A DNA stretch of 64,000 bases from Chlorocebus sabaeus (lineage: Eukaryota; Chordata; Mammalia; Primates; Cercopithecidae). Shown in pieces: positions 1 through 10,280 of the stretch. The number at the start of each line of letters is the position of its first letter. Positions within the stretch are counted from its first letter, which is position 1. The stretch spans positions 1,178,001 to 1,242,000 of the forward strand of contig NW_027327412.1 of assembly GCF_047675955.1 (NCBI RefSeq). Direction: 5' to 3'. Both the position numbers and the translations under genes were made by a program. The notes below the pieces were generated by a model. The model was not told where the DNA came from. It ran no database searches and saw only the letters and a list, made by a program, of their open reading frames with translations.

Positions 1-13
1 GAACGGAAGATAT

Positions 14-30
14 TTCCTTTTTCACCATAG
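14..30 (+). other. pJ-alpha-type (A-type) box, version A
   Basis: TTCCTTTTTCACCATAG fits the published pJ-alpha motif TTCCTTTTYCACCRTAG at every position. In human alpha satellite this site occupies the place where other monomers carry the CENP-B box. Version A is the commoner form in this window and is typically followed by CCCTCTATGGG. Frequent single changes include caccgtag (still within consensus), cacgatag, cagcatag and cacgttag. Binding in this species is not shown by sequence. Confidence 0.8.
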
Positions 31-40
31 CCCTCTATGG
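25..40. other. Short inverted repeat overlapping the pJ-alpha box
   Basis: CCATAG (25-30), CCCT (31-34) and CTATGG (35-40) form a perfect 6-bp stem with a 4-nt loop. The left arm is the end of the pJ-alpha box. Nearly every version A monomer keeps it, including those with ggacttcc. In version B the arms are CCATAG and CTGTGG, leaving one T-G wobble. It is too short to be a terminator and there is no transcription unit for one. Its relevance is as a repeated dyad in a centromeric satellite. Confidence 0.6.
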
Positions 41-112
41 ACTTCCAAATATCCCTTTCCCAAATCAACAAGAACAGCCTTAGCGAAAGGCTTCTTGAAG
101 GGACAGATGTAA

Positions 113-142
113 CTCTGTGAGATGAATTAACAGAACACAGAG
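113..142. other. Seven-bp dyad symmetry, one per monomer
   Basis: CTCTGTG (113-119) and CACAGAG (136-142) are perfect inverted arms around a 16-nt AT-rich spacer. The pair is retained in most monomers. Exceptions are the classes with gaacatagag (such as 1549 and 4815), gaacacagaac (such as 4643 and 6329) and ctgtgttag (such as 1721 and 6501), each of which breaks one arm. Dyad symmetry has been proposed as a feature of centromeric satellites that lack CENP-B boxes, which fits this array; any function here is inference. Confidence 0.6.
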
Positions 143-700
143 CAGTTTCTCAGAAAGCTTCTTTCCAGTTTTGAACGGAAGATATTTCCTTTTTCACCGT
201 AGCCCTCTATGGGCTTCCAAATATCCCTTTGCCAATTCCACAAGAACAGCGTTAGCGAAAGGCTTCTTTAACGGAAAATTGTAACTCTGTGAGATGAATT
301 AACAGATCACAGAGCAGTTTCTCAGAAAGCTTCTTTCCAGTTTTGAACGGAAGATTTTGCCTTTTTCACCATAGCCCTCTATGGACTTTCAAATATCCCT
401 TTGTCAAATCCACAAGAACAGCCTTAGCGAAAGTCTTCTTGAAGGGAAAGATGTAACTCTGTGAGATGAATTAACAGAACACAGAGCAGTTTCTCAGAAA
501 GCTTCTTTCCAGTTTGAACGGAAGATATTTCCTTTTTCACCATAGCCCTCTATGGGCTTCCAAATATCCCTTTGCCAATTCCACAAGAACAGCCTTAGCG
601 AAAGGCTTCTTAAAGAGAAAGATGTAACTCTGTGAGATGAATTAACAGAACACAGAGCAGTTTCTCAGAAAGCTTCTTTCCAGTTTTGAACGGAAGATAT

Positions 701-717
701 TTCCTCTTGCACCATAG
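701..717 (+). other. Variant box, version B
   Basis: TTCCTCTTGCACCATAG replaces the version A box here and is followed by CCGTCTGTGGG (718-728). It differs from the pJ-alpha consensus by T to C at box position 6 and T or C to G at position 9. It is not a CENP-B box: the TTCG and CGGG cores are absent on both strands. The same block recurs in many monomers across the window (for example 2065, 9431, 13037, 30322, 37889, 53365), often next to version A monomers. Minor derivatives are cctattgcagc (near 8235), ccacttgc (near 34637 and 41860) and ccagttgc (near 45815 and 50113). Confidence 0.75.
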
Positions 718-1375
718 CCGTCTGTGGGCTTCCAAATATCCCTTTGCCAATTCCACAAGAACAGCCTTAGCGAAAGGCTTCTTGAAGGGAAAGATGTAAC
801 TCTGTGAGATGAATTAACAGAACACAGAGCAGTTTCTCAGAAAGCTTCTTTCCAGTTTTGAAGGGAAGATATTTCCTTTTTCACCATAGCCCTCTATGGG
901 CTTCCATATATCCCTTTGCCAATTCCACAAGAACAGCCTTAGCAAAAGGATTCTTGAAGGGAAAGATGTAACTCTGTGAGATGAATTAACAGAACACAGA
1001 GCAGTTTCTCAGAAACCTTGTTTCCAGTTTTGAACGGAAGATATTTCCTCTTGCACCGTAGCCGTCTGTGGGCTCCCAAATATCCCTTTGCCAATTCCAC
1101 AAGAACAGCCTTAGCGAAAGGCTTCTTGAAGGGAAAGATGTAACTCTGTGAGATGAATTAACAGAACACAGAGCAGTTTCTCAGAAAGCTTCTTTCCAGT
1201 TTTGAACGGAAGATATTTCCTTTTTCACGATAGCCCTCTATGGGCTTCCAAATATCCCTTTACCAATTCCACAAGAACAACCTTAGCGAAAGGCTCCTTG
1301 AAGGGAAAGATGTAACTCTGTGAGATGAATTAACAGAACACAGAGCAGTTTCTCAGAAAGCTTCTTTCCAGTTTT

Positions 1376-1548
1376 GAACGGAAGATATTTCCTTTTTCAC
1401 CATAGCCCTCTGTAGGGCTTCCAAATATCCCTTTGCCAATTCCACAAGAACAGCCTTAGCGAAAGGCTTCTTGAAGGGAAAGATGTAACTCTGTGAGATG
1501 AATTAACAGAACACAGAACAGTTTCTCAGAAAACTTCTCTCCAGGTTC
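1376..1548. repeat. Chimeric monomer (deletion of one repeat by in-register exchange)
   Basis: The 5' half has ctgtagggc like 4,470. The 3' end has cagaacagtttctcagaaaac, ctctccagg and ttcgaacgg, like the EcoRI-class monomer 4,643. On either side the offset to 4,470-5,158 changes from 3,094 to 3,266, exactly one monomer. The two source monomers were fused within one repeat length. Confidence 0.75.
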
Positions 1549-2922
1549 GAACGGAAGATATTTCCTTTTTCACCATAGCCCTCTATGGGCTTCCAAATAT
1601 CCCTTTTCCAATTCCACAAGAACAGCCTTAGCGAAAGTCTTCTTGAAGTGAAAGATGTAACTCTGTAAGATGAATTAAGAGAACATAGAGCAGTTTCTCA
1701 GAAAGCTTCTTTCCAGTTTTGAACGGAAGATATTTCCTTTTTCACCATAGCCCTCTACGGGCTTCCAAATATCCCTTTGCCAATTCCACAAGAACAGCCT
1801 TAGCGAAAGGCTTCTTGAAGGGAGAGATGTAACTGTGTTAGATGAATTAACAGAACACAGAGCAGTTTCTCAGAAAGCTTCTTTCCAGTTTTGAACGGAA
1901 GATATTTCCTTTTTCACCATAGCCCTCTATGGGCTTCAAAATATCTCTTTGCCAATTCCACAAGAACAGCCTTAGCGAAACGCTTCTTGAAGGGAAAGAT
2001 GTAACTCTGTGAGATGAATTAACAGAACACAGAGCAGTTTCTCAGAAAGCTTCTTTCCAGTTTTGAACGGAAGATATTTCCTCTTGCACCATAGCCGTCT
2101 GTGGGCTTCCAAATATCCCTTTGCCAATTCCACAAGAACAGCCTTAGCGAAAGGCTTCTTGAAGGGAAAGATGTAACTCTGTGAGATAAATTGACAGAAC
2201 ACAGAGCAGTTTCTCAGAAAGCTTCTTTGAAGTTTTGAACGGAAGATATTTCCTTTTTCACCATAGCCCTCTATGACTTCCAAATATCCCTTTGCCAATT
2301 CCACAAGAACAGCCTTAGCGAAAGGCTTCTTGAAGGGAAAGATGTAACTCTGTGAGATGAATTAACAGAACACAGAGCAGTTTCTCAGAAAGCTTCTTTC
2401 CAGTTTTGAACGGAAGATATTTCCTCTTGCAGTATAGCCGTCTATGGGCTTCCAAATATCCCTTTGCCAATTCCACAAGAACAGCCTTAGCGGAAGGCTT
2501 CTTCAAGGGAAAGATGTAACTCTGTGAGATGAATTAACAGAACACAGAGCACTTTCTCAGGAAGCTTCTTTCCAGTTTTGAACGGAAGATATTTCCTTTT
2601 TCACGTTAGCCCTCTATGGGCTTCCAAATATCCCTTTGCCAATTCCACAAAACAGCCGTAGCGGAAGCCTTCTTGAAGGGAAAGATGTAACTCTGTGAGA
2701 TGAATTAACAGAACACAGAACAGTTTGTCCGAAAGCTTCTCTCCAGGTTTGAACGGAAGATATTTCCTTTTTCACCATAGCCCTCTATGGGCTTCCAAAT
2801 ATCCCTTTGCCAATTCCACCAGAACAGCCTTAGCGAAAGGCTTCTTGAACGGAAAAATTTAACTCTGTGAGATGAATTAACAGAACACAGCGCAGGTTCT
2901 CAGAAAGCTTTTTTCCAGTTTT

Positions 2923-4127
2923 GAACGGAAGATATTTCCTTTTTCACCATAGCCCTCTATGGACTTCCAAATATCCCTTTCCCAAATCAACAAGAACAGC
3001 CTTAGCGAAAGGCTTCTTGAAGGGACAGATGTAACTCTGTGAGATGAATTAACAGAACACAGAGCAGTTTCTCAGAAAGCTTCTTTCCAGTTTTGAACGG
3101 AAGATATTTCCTTTTTCACCGTAGCCCTCTATGGGCTTCCAAATATCCCTTTGCCAATTCCACAAGAACAGCGTTAGCGAAAGGCTTCTTTAACGGAAAA
3201 TTGTAACTCTGTGAGATGAATTAACAGATCACAGAGCAGTTTCTCAGAAAGCTTCTTTCCAGTTTTGAACGGAAGATTTTGCCTTTTTCACCATAGCCCT
3301 CTATGGACTTCCAAATATCCCTTTGTCAAATCCACAAGAAAAGCCTTAGCGAAAGTCTTCTTGAAGGGAAAGATGTAACTCTGTGAGATGAATTAACAGA
3401 ACACAGAGCAGTTTCTCAGAAAGCTTCTTTCCAGTTTGAACGGAAGATATTTCCTTTTTCACCATAGCCCTCTATGGGCTTCCAAATATCCCTTTGCCAA
3501 TTCCACAAGAACAGCCTTAGCGAAAGGCTTCTTAAAGAGAAAGATGTAACTCTGTGAGATGAATTAACAGAACACAGAGCAGTTTCTCAGAAAGCTTCTT
3601 TCCAGTTTTGAACGGAAGATATTTCCTCTTGCACCATAGCCGTCTGTGGGCTTCCAAATATCCCTTTGCCAATTCCACAAGAACAGCCTTAGCGAAAGGC
3701 TTCTTGAAGGGAAAGATGTAACTCTGTGAGATGAATTAACAGAACACAGAGCAGTTTCTCAGAAAGCTTCTTTCCAGTTTTGAACGGAAGATATTTCCTT
3801 TTTCACCATAGCCCTCTATGGGCTTCCATATATCCCTTTGCCAATTCCACAAGAACAGCCTTAGCAAAAGGATTCTTGAAGGGAAAGATGTAACTCTGTG
3901 AGATGAATTAACAGAACACAGAGCAGTTTCTCAGAAACCTTGTTTCCAGTTTTGAACGGAAGATATTTCCTCTTGCACCATAGCCGTCTGTGGGCTTCCA
4001 AATATCCCTTTGCCAATTCCACAAGAACAGCCTTAGCGAAAGGCTTCTTGAAGGGAAAGATGTAACTCTGTGAGATGAATTAACAGAACACAGAGCAGTT
4101 TCTCAGAAAGCTTCTTTCCAGTTTTGA
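2923..4127. repeat. 17-monomer repeat unit, partial copy 2 (seven monomers)
   Basis: This segment repeats 1-1205 at an offset of exactly 2,922 bp, with only scattered substitutions (for example ggactttc against ggacttcc, caccgtagccg against caccatagccg). Similarity of class order ends at 4126, where a gaccgaaag monomer with aaatataccttttcc and tagcttaaggc replaces the cacgatag/tttacc monomer found at 1204. Confidence 0.8.
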
Positions 4128-4642
4128 CCGAAAGATATTTCCTTTTTCAGCATAGACCTCTATGGGCTTCCAAATATACCTTTTCCAATTCCACAAGAAC
4201 AGCCTTAGCTTAAGGCTCCTTGAAGGGAAAGATGTAACTCTGTGAGATGAATTAACAGAACACAGAGCAGTTTCTCAGAAAGCTTCTCTCCAGTTTTGAA
4301 CGGAAGCTATTTCCCTTTTCAGCATAGCCCTCTATGGGCTTCCAAATATCCCTTTGCCAATTCCACAAGAACAGCCTTAGCGAAAGGCTTCTTGAAGGGA
4401 AAGATGTAACTCTGTGAGATGAATTAACAGAACACAGAGCAGTTTCTCAGAAAGCTTCTTTCCAGTTTTGAACGGAAGATATTTCCTTTTTCACCATAGC
4501 CCTCTGTAGGGCTTCCAAATATCCCTTTGCCAATTCCACAAGAACAGCCTTAGCGAAAGGCTTCTTGAAGGGAAAGATGTAACTCTGTGAGATGAATTAA
4601 CAGAACACAGAGCAGTTTCTCAGAAAGCTTCTTTCCAGTTTT

Positions 4643-4814
4643 GAACGGAAGATATTTCCTTTTTCACCATAGCCCTCCATGGGCTTCCAAATATCCCTTT
4701 TCCAATTCCACAAGAACAGCCTTAGCGAAAAGCTTCTTGAAGGGAAAGATGTAACTCTGTGAGATGAATTCACAGAACACAGAACAGTTTCTCAGAAAAC
4801 TTCTCTCAAGGTTC
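4643..4814. repeat. EcoRI-bearing monomer class
   Basis: This class carries GAATTC (4766-4771) where others read gaattaac, plus cccttttcc, cgaaaagcttc (a second HindIII site) and the 3' end cagaacagtttctcagaaaac. Related GAATTC sites lie at 6452, 10404, 16761, 18447, 23946, 25116, 26662, 52628, 58647 and 62087. One unrelated GAATTC at 45344 comes from a different substitution (gcgaattcc). The class should make EcoRI cut this array at long irregular intervals, while HindIII would cut most monomers. Confidence 0.8.
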
Positions 4815-5674
4815 GAACGGAAGATATTTCCTTTTTCACCATAGCCCTCTATGGGCTTCCAAATATCCCTTTGCCATTTCCACAAGAACAGCCTTAGCGA
4901 AAGTCTTCTTGAAGTGAAAGATGTAACTCTGTAAGATGAATTAAGAGAACATAGAGTAGTTTCTCAGAAAGCTTCTTTCCAGTTTTGAACGGAAGATATT
5001 TCCTTTTTCACCATAGCCCTCTACGGGCTTCCAAATATCCCTTTGCCAATTCCACAAGAACAGCCTTAGCGAAAGGCTTCTTGAAGGGAGTGATGTAACT
5101 GTGTTAGATGAATTAACAGAACACAGAGCAGTTTCTCAGAAAGCTTCTTTCCAGTTTTGAACGGAAGATATTTCCTTTTTCAGCATAGCCCTCTATGGGC
5201 TTCCAAATATACCTTTTCCTATTCCACAAGAACAGCCTTAGCGTAAGGCTCCTTGAAGGGAAAGATGTAACTCTGTGAGATGAATTAACAGAATACAGAG
5301 CAGTTTCTCAGAAAGCTTCTTTCCAGTTTTGAACGGAGGATATTTCCTTTTTCACCATAGCCCTCTATGGGCTTCCAAATATCCCTTTGCCAATTCCACA
5401 AGAACAGCCTTAGCAAAAGGATTCTTGAAGGGAAAGATGTAACTCTGTGAGATGAATTAACAGAACACAGAGCAGTTTCTCAGAAACTTTGTTTCCAGTT
5501 TTGTACGGAAGATATTTCCTCTTGCACCATAGCCGTCTGTGGGCTTCCAAATATCCCTTTGCCAATTCCACAAGAACAGCCTTAGCGAAAGGCTTCTTGA
5601 AGGGAAAGATGTAACTCTGTGAGATGAATTAAGAGAACACAGAGCAGTATCTCAGGAAGCTTCTTTCCAGTGTT

Positions 5675-5812
5675 GAACGGGCTTCCAAATATCCCTTTAA
5701 CAATTCCACAAGAACAACCTTAGGGAAAGGCTCCTTGAAGGGAAATATGTAACTCTGTGAGATGAATTAAAAGAACACAGAGCAGTTTCTCAGAAAGCTT
5801 CTTTCCAGTTTT
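5675..5812. repeat. 138-bp monomer lacking the pJ-alpha box (copy 1)
   Basis: The monomer reads gttgaacgg directly into gcttccaaat at 5680/5681. Compared with a standard monomer, 34 bp are gone: everything from aagatatttcc through the box and the CCATAG/CTATGG inverted repeat. A GG dinucleotide is present at both ends of the lost segment. The rest (gtgttgaac, tttaacaattcc, caacc) identifies the parent as the gtgttgaacag class that is intact at 27,9xx, 30,494, 33,418, 35,14x, 40,641 and 42,36x. Confidence 0.9.
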
Positions 5813-7360
5813 GAACGGAAGATATTTCCTTTTTCACCATAGCCCTCTATGGGCTTCCAAATATCCCTTTGCCAATTCCACAAGAACAGCCTTAGCGAAA
5901 GGCTTCTTGAAGGGAAAGATGTAACTCTGTGAGATGAATTAACAGAACACAGAGCAGTTTCTCAGAATGCTTCTTTCCAGTTTTGAACGGAAGGTATTTC
6001 CTTTTTCACCATAGCCCTCTATGGGCTTCCAAATATCCCTTTGCCAATTCCACAAGAACAGCCTTAGCGAAAGGCTCCTTGAAGGGAAAGATGTAACTCT
6101 GTGAGATGAATTAACAGAACACAGAGCAGTTTCTCAGAAAGCTTCTTTCCAGTTTTGAACGGAAGATATTTCCTTTTTCACCATAGCCCTCTATGGGCTT
6201 CCAAATATCCCTTTTCCAATTCCACAAGAACAGCCTTAGCGAAAGACTTCTTGAAGGGAAAGATGTAACTCTGTGAGATGAATTAACAGAACACAGAGCA
6301 GTTTCTCAGAAAGCTTCTTTCCAGTTTTGAACGGAAGATATTTCCTTTTTCACCATAGCCCTCTATGGGCTTCCAAATATCCCTTTTCCAATTCCACAAG
6401 AACAGCCTTAGCGAAAAGCTTCTTGAAGGGAAAGATGTAACTCTGTGAGATGAATTCACAGAACACAGAACAGTTTCTCAGAAAACTTCTCTCCAGGTTT
6501 GAACGGAAGATATTTCCTTTTTCACCATAGCCCTCTACGGGCTTCCAAATATCCTTTTGCCAATTCCACAAGAACAGCCTTAGCGAAAGGCTTCTTGAAG
6601 GGAGAGATGTAACTGTGTTAGATGAATTAACAGAACACAGAGCAGTTTCTCAGAAAGCTTCTTTCCACTTTTGAACGGAAGATATTTCCTTTTTCACCAT
6701 AGCCAACTATGGGCTTCCAAATATCCCTTTGCCAATTCCACCAGAATAGCCTTAGCGAAAGGCTTCTTGAACGGAAAAATGTAACTCTGTGAGATGAATT
6801 AACAGAACACAGAGCAGTTTCTCAGAAAGCTTCTTTCCAGTTTTGAACGGAAGATATTTCCTCTTGCACCATAGCCGTCTGTGGGCTTCCAAATATCCCT
6901 TTGCCAATTCCACAACAACAGCCTTAGCGGAAGGGTTCTTCAAGGGAAAGATGTAACTCTGTGAGATGAATTAACAGAACACAGAGCACTTTCTCAGAAA
7001 GCTTCTTTCCAGTTTTGAACGGAAGATATTTCCTTTTTCACGATACACCTCTATGGGCTTCAAAATATCACTTTGCCAATTCCACAAGAACAGCCTTAGG
7101 GAAAGGCTTCTTGAAGGGAAAGATGTAACTCTGTGAGATGAATTAACAGAACACAGAGCAGTTTCTCAGAATGCTTCTTTCCAGTTTTGAACGAAAGATA
7201 TTTCCTCTTGCACCATTGCCGTCTGTGGGCTTCCAAATATCCCTTTGCCAATTCCACAAGAACAGCCTTAGCGAAAGGCTTCTTGAAGGGAAAGATGTAA
7301 CTCTGTGAGATGAATTAACAGAACACGGAGCAGTTTCTCAGAAAGCTTCTTTCCAGTTTT

Positions 7361-10116
7361 GAACGGAAGATATTTCCTTTTTCACCATAGCCCTCTATGG
7401 GCTTCCAAATATCCCTTTGCCAATTCCACAAGAACAGCCTTAGCAAAAGGCTTCTTGAAAGGAAAGATTTAACTCTGTGAGATGCATTAACAGAACACAG
7501 AGGAGTTTCTCAGAATGCTTCTTTCCATTTTTGAACGGAAGATATTTCCTCTTGCACCATAGCCGTCTGTGGGCTTCCAAATATACCTTTGCCAATTCCA
7601 CAAGAACAGCCTTAGCGAAAGACTTCTTGAAGGGAAAGATGTAACTCTGTGAGATGAATTACAGAACACAGAGCAGTTTCTCAGAAAGCTTCTTTCCAGT
7701 TTTGAACGGAAGATATTTCCTCTTGCACCATAGCCGTCTGTGGGCTTCCAAATATCCCTTTGCCAATTCCACAAGAACAGTCTTAGCGGAAGGCTTCTTG
7801 AAGGAAAAGATGTAACTCTGTGAGATGCATTAGCAGAACACAGAGCAGTTTCTCAGAAAGCTTCTTTCCAGTTTTGAACGGAAGATATTTCCTTTTTCAC
7901 GTTAGACCTCTATGGGCTTCCAAATATCACTTTGCCAATTCCACAAGAACAGCCTTAGCGAAAGGCTTCTTGAAGGGAAAGATGTAACTCTGTGAGATGA
8001 ATTGACAGAACACAGAGCAGTTTCTCAGAAAGCTTCTTTCAAGTTTTGAACGGAAGATATTTCCTTTTTCACCATAGCCCTCTATGACTTCCAAATATCC
8101 CTTTGCCAATTCCACAAGAACAGCCTTAGCGAAAGGCTTCTTGAAGGGAAAGATGTAACTCTGTGAGATGAATTAACAGAACACAGAGCAGTTTCTCAGA
8201 AAGCTTCTTTCCAGTTTTGAACGGAAGATATTTCCTATTGCAGCATAGCCGTCTGTGGGCTTCCAAATATCCCTTTGCCAATTCCACAAGAACAGCCTTA
8301 GCGGAAGGCTTCTTCAAGGGAAAGATGTAACTCTGTGAGATGAATTAACAGAACACAGAGCACTTTCTCAGGAAGCTTCTTTCCAGTTTTGAACGGAAGA
8401 TATTTCCTGTTTCACGTTAGCCCTCTATGGGCTACCAAATATCCCTTTGCCAATTCCACAAAACAGCCGTAGCGGAAGCCTTCTTGAAGGGAAAGATGTA
8501 ACTCTGTGAGATGAATTAACAGAACACAGAACAGTTTGTCCGAAAGCTTCTCTCTAGGTTTGAACGGAAGATATTTCCTTTTTCACCATAGCCCTCTATG
8601 GGCTTCCAAATATCCCTTTGCCAATTCCACCAGAACAGCCTTAGCGAAAGGCTTCTTGAACGGAAAAATGTAACTCTGTGAGATGAATTAACAGAACACA
8701 GCGCAGGTTCTCAGAAAGCTTTTTTCCAGTTTTGAACGGAAGATATTTCCTTTTTCACCATAGCCCTCTATGGACTTCCAAATATCCCTTTCCCAAATCA
8801 ACAAGAACAGCCTTAGCGAAAGGCTTCTTGAAGGGATAGATGTAACTCTGTGAGATGAATTAACAGAACACAGAGCAGTTTCTCAGAAAGCTTCTTTCCA
8901 GTTTTGAACGGAAGATATTTCCTTTTTCACCATAGCCCTCTATGGGCTTCCAAATATCCCTTTGCCAATTCCACAAGAACAGCGTTAGCGAAAGGCTTCT
9001 TTAACGGAAAATTGTAACTCTGTGAGATGAATTAACAGATCACAGAGCAGTTTCTCAGAAAGCTTCTTTCCAGTTTTGAACGGAAGATTTTGCCTTTTTC
9101 ACCATAGCCCTCTATGGACTTCCAAATATCCCTTTGTCAAATCCACAAGAACAGCCTTAGCGAAAGGCTTCTTGAAGGGAAAGATGTAACTCTGTGAGAT
9201 GAATTAACAGAACACAGAGCAGTTTCTCAGAAAGCTTCTTTCCAGTTTGAACGGAAGATATTTCCTTTTTCACCATAGCCCTCTATGGGCTTCCAAATAT
9301 CCCTTTGCCAATTCCACAAGAACAGCCTTAGCGAAAGGCTTCTTAAAGGGAAAGATGTAACTCTGTGAGATGAATTAACAGAACACAGAGCAGTTTCTCA
9401 GAAAGCTTCTTTCCAGTTTTGAACGGAAGATATTTCCTCTTGCACCATAGCCGTCTGTGGGCTTCCAAATATCCCTTTGCCAATTCCACAAGAACAGCCT
9501 TAGCGAAAGGCTTCTTGAAGGGAAAGATGTAACTCTGTGAGATGAATTAACAGAACACAGAGCAGTTTCTCAGAAAGCTTCTTTCCAGTTTTGAAGGGAA
9601 GATATTTCCTTTTTCACCATAGCCCTCTATGGGCTTCCATATATCCCTTTGCCAATTACACAAGAACAGCCTTAGCAAAAGGATTCTTGAAGGGAAAGAT
9701 GTAACTCTGTGAGATGAATTAACAGAACACAGAGCAGTTTCTCAGAAACCTTGTTTCCAGTTTTGAACGGAAGATATTTCCTCTTGCACCATAGCCGTCT
9801 GTGGGCTTCCAAATATCCCTTTGCCAATTCCACAAGAACAGCCTTAGCGAAAGGCTTCTTGAAGGGAAATATGTAACTCTGTGAGATGAATTAACAGAAC
9901 ACAGAGCAGTTTCTCAGAAAGCTTCTTTCCAGTTTTGAACGGAAGATATTTCCTTTTTCACGATAGCCCTCTATGGGCTTCCAAATATCCCTTTACCAAT
10001 TCCACAAGAACAACCTTAGCGAAAGGCTCCTTGAAGGGAAAGATGTAACTCTGTGAGATGAATTAATAGAACACAGAGCAGTTTCTCAGAAAGCTTCTTT
10101 CCAGTTTTGAACGGAA
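7361..10116. repeat. 16-monomer block, copy 1 of a 3,264-bp-offset duplication
   Basis: Every diagnostic variant here is found 3,264 bp later (10,625-13,380): aaaggaaagatttaac with gatgcattaac, gaattacag (171-bp monomer), gatgcattagcag, ctctatgactt, cctattgcagc, ctgtttcacgtt, cacaaaacagcc, cgcaggttctc, the class a monomer, gaagattttgcc, ccatatatccc and aattaatag (10,057 against 13,321). The match stops at about 10,116, where the left copy passes to a ggaagctatttccc monomer. The left boundary is 7361, because the monomer before it differs (version B against a ctctacgggc type). Confidence 0.85.
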
Positions 10117-10280
10117 GCTATTTCCCTTTTCAGCATAGCCCTCTATGGGCTTCCAAATATCCCTTTGCCAATTCCACAAGAACAGCCTTAGCGAAAGGCT
10201 TCTTTCACGGAAAATTGTAACTCTGTGAGATGAATTAACAGAACACAGAGCAGTTTCTCAGAAAGCTTCTTTCCAGTTTT

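Larger units (their letters stand above)
1..172. repeat. Reference alpha satellite monomer (class a)
   Basis: This first complete monomer can serve as a map for the others. It contains gatatttcc (9-17), the pJ-alpha-type box (14-30), a 6-bp inverted repeat (25-40), the 7-bp dyad (113-119 with 136-142) and the AAGCTT HindIII site near 156-161. Its class markers are ggacttcc in place of gggcttcc, and cccaaatcaac. The same class recurs at 2923, 8734, 11998, 14919, 20213 and 61275, and its spacing gave the first view of the long-period structure. Confidence 0.9.
1..2922. repeat. 17-monomer repeat unit, copy 1
   Basis: Seventeen monomers (starts 1, 173, 345, 516, 688, 860, 1032, 1204, 1376, 1549, 1721, 1893, 2065, 2237, 2408, 2580, 2751) separate two class a monomers. 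Markers in order include aacagcgtt plus tttaacgg (173), gaagattttgcc (345), cttaaagag (516), ccatatatccc plus aaaccttgttt (860), ctgtagggc (1376), agtgaaag (1549), ctctacgggc (1721), cgaaacgc (1893), tctatgactt (2237), gcactttctcagg (2408), cacaaaacagcc (2580) and cgcaggttctc (2751). Offset 2,922 to the next copy holds only for the first seven monomers. Confidence 0.8.
4126..6672. repeat. 15-monomer segment with a distant twin at 16,121
   Basis: Monomers at 4126, 4298, 4470, 4643, 4815, 4987, 5159, 5331, 5503, 5675 (truncated), 5813, 5985, 6157, 6329 and 6501 are matched in order at offset 11,995 by 16,121-18,667. Shared markers include gaccgaaag, ggaagctatttccc, ctgtagggc, an EcoRI-bearing monomer, agtgaaag, ctctacgggc, gcgtaaggc, gaggatattt with tgtacgg, the 34-bp deletion, aaggtatttcc and atccttttgcc. 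Differences are few; 6061-6075 has gaaaggctcc where the twin has gaaagacttc. Confidence 0.8.

Noticed and set aside
25..40. Hairpin CCATAG-CCCT-CTATGG as a transcription terminator
   Set aside because: The stem is only 6 bp with no T-run after it, it repeats in hundreds of monomers, and there is no transcription unit. It is kept only as a dyad feature.
1505..1560. Possible CENP-B box around ttcgaacgg monomers
   Set aside because: TTCG is present, but the A and CGGG at the required spacing are not. The same holds at 4,811 and 16,806.
1972..2304. Minus-strand open frame of 110 codons, and dozens of similar frames of 62-116 codons across the window
   Set aside because: They translate the satellite monomer itself. 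The same frame recurs in nearly every monomer, and the longest ones occur where a 1-bp loss gives a 171-bp monomer (ctctatgactt or gaattacag) so that the frame carries over from one repeat to the next. The usual 172-bp length rotates the frame. There is no start context, codon pattern, splice structure or known domain.
5681..5681. Transposon insertion or excision scar at the 138-bp monomers
   Set aside because: There is no target-site duplication or terminal repeat. The junction is a simple 34-bp loss with a two-base microhomology, and the three copies share one origin.
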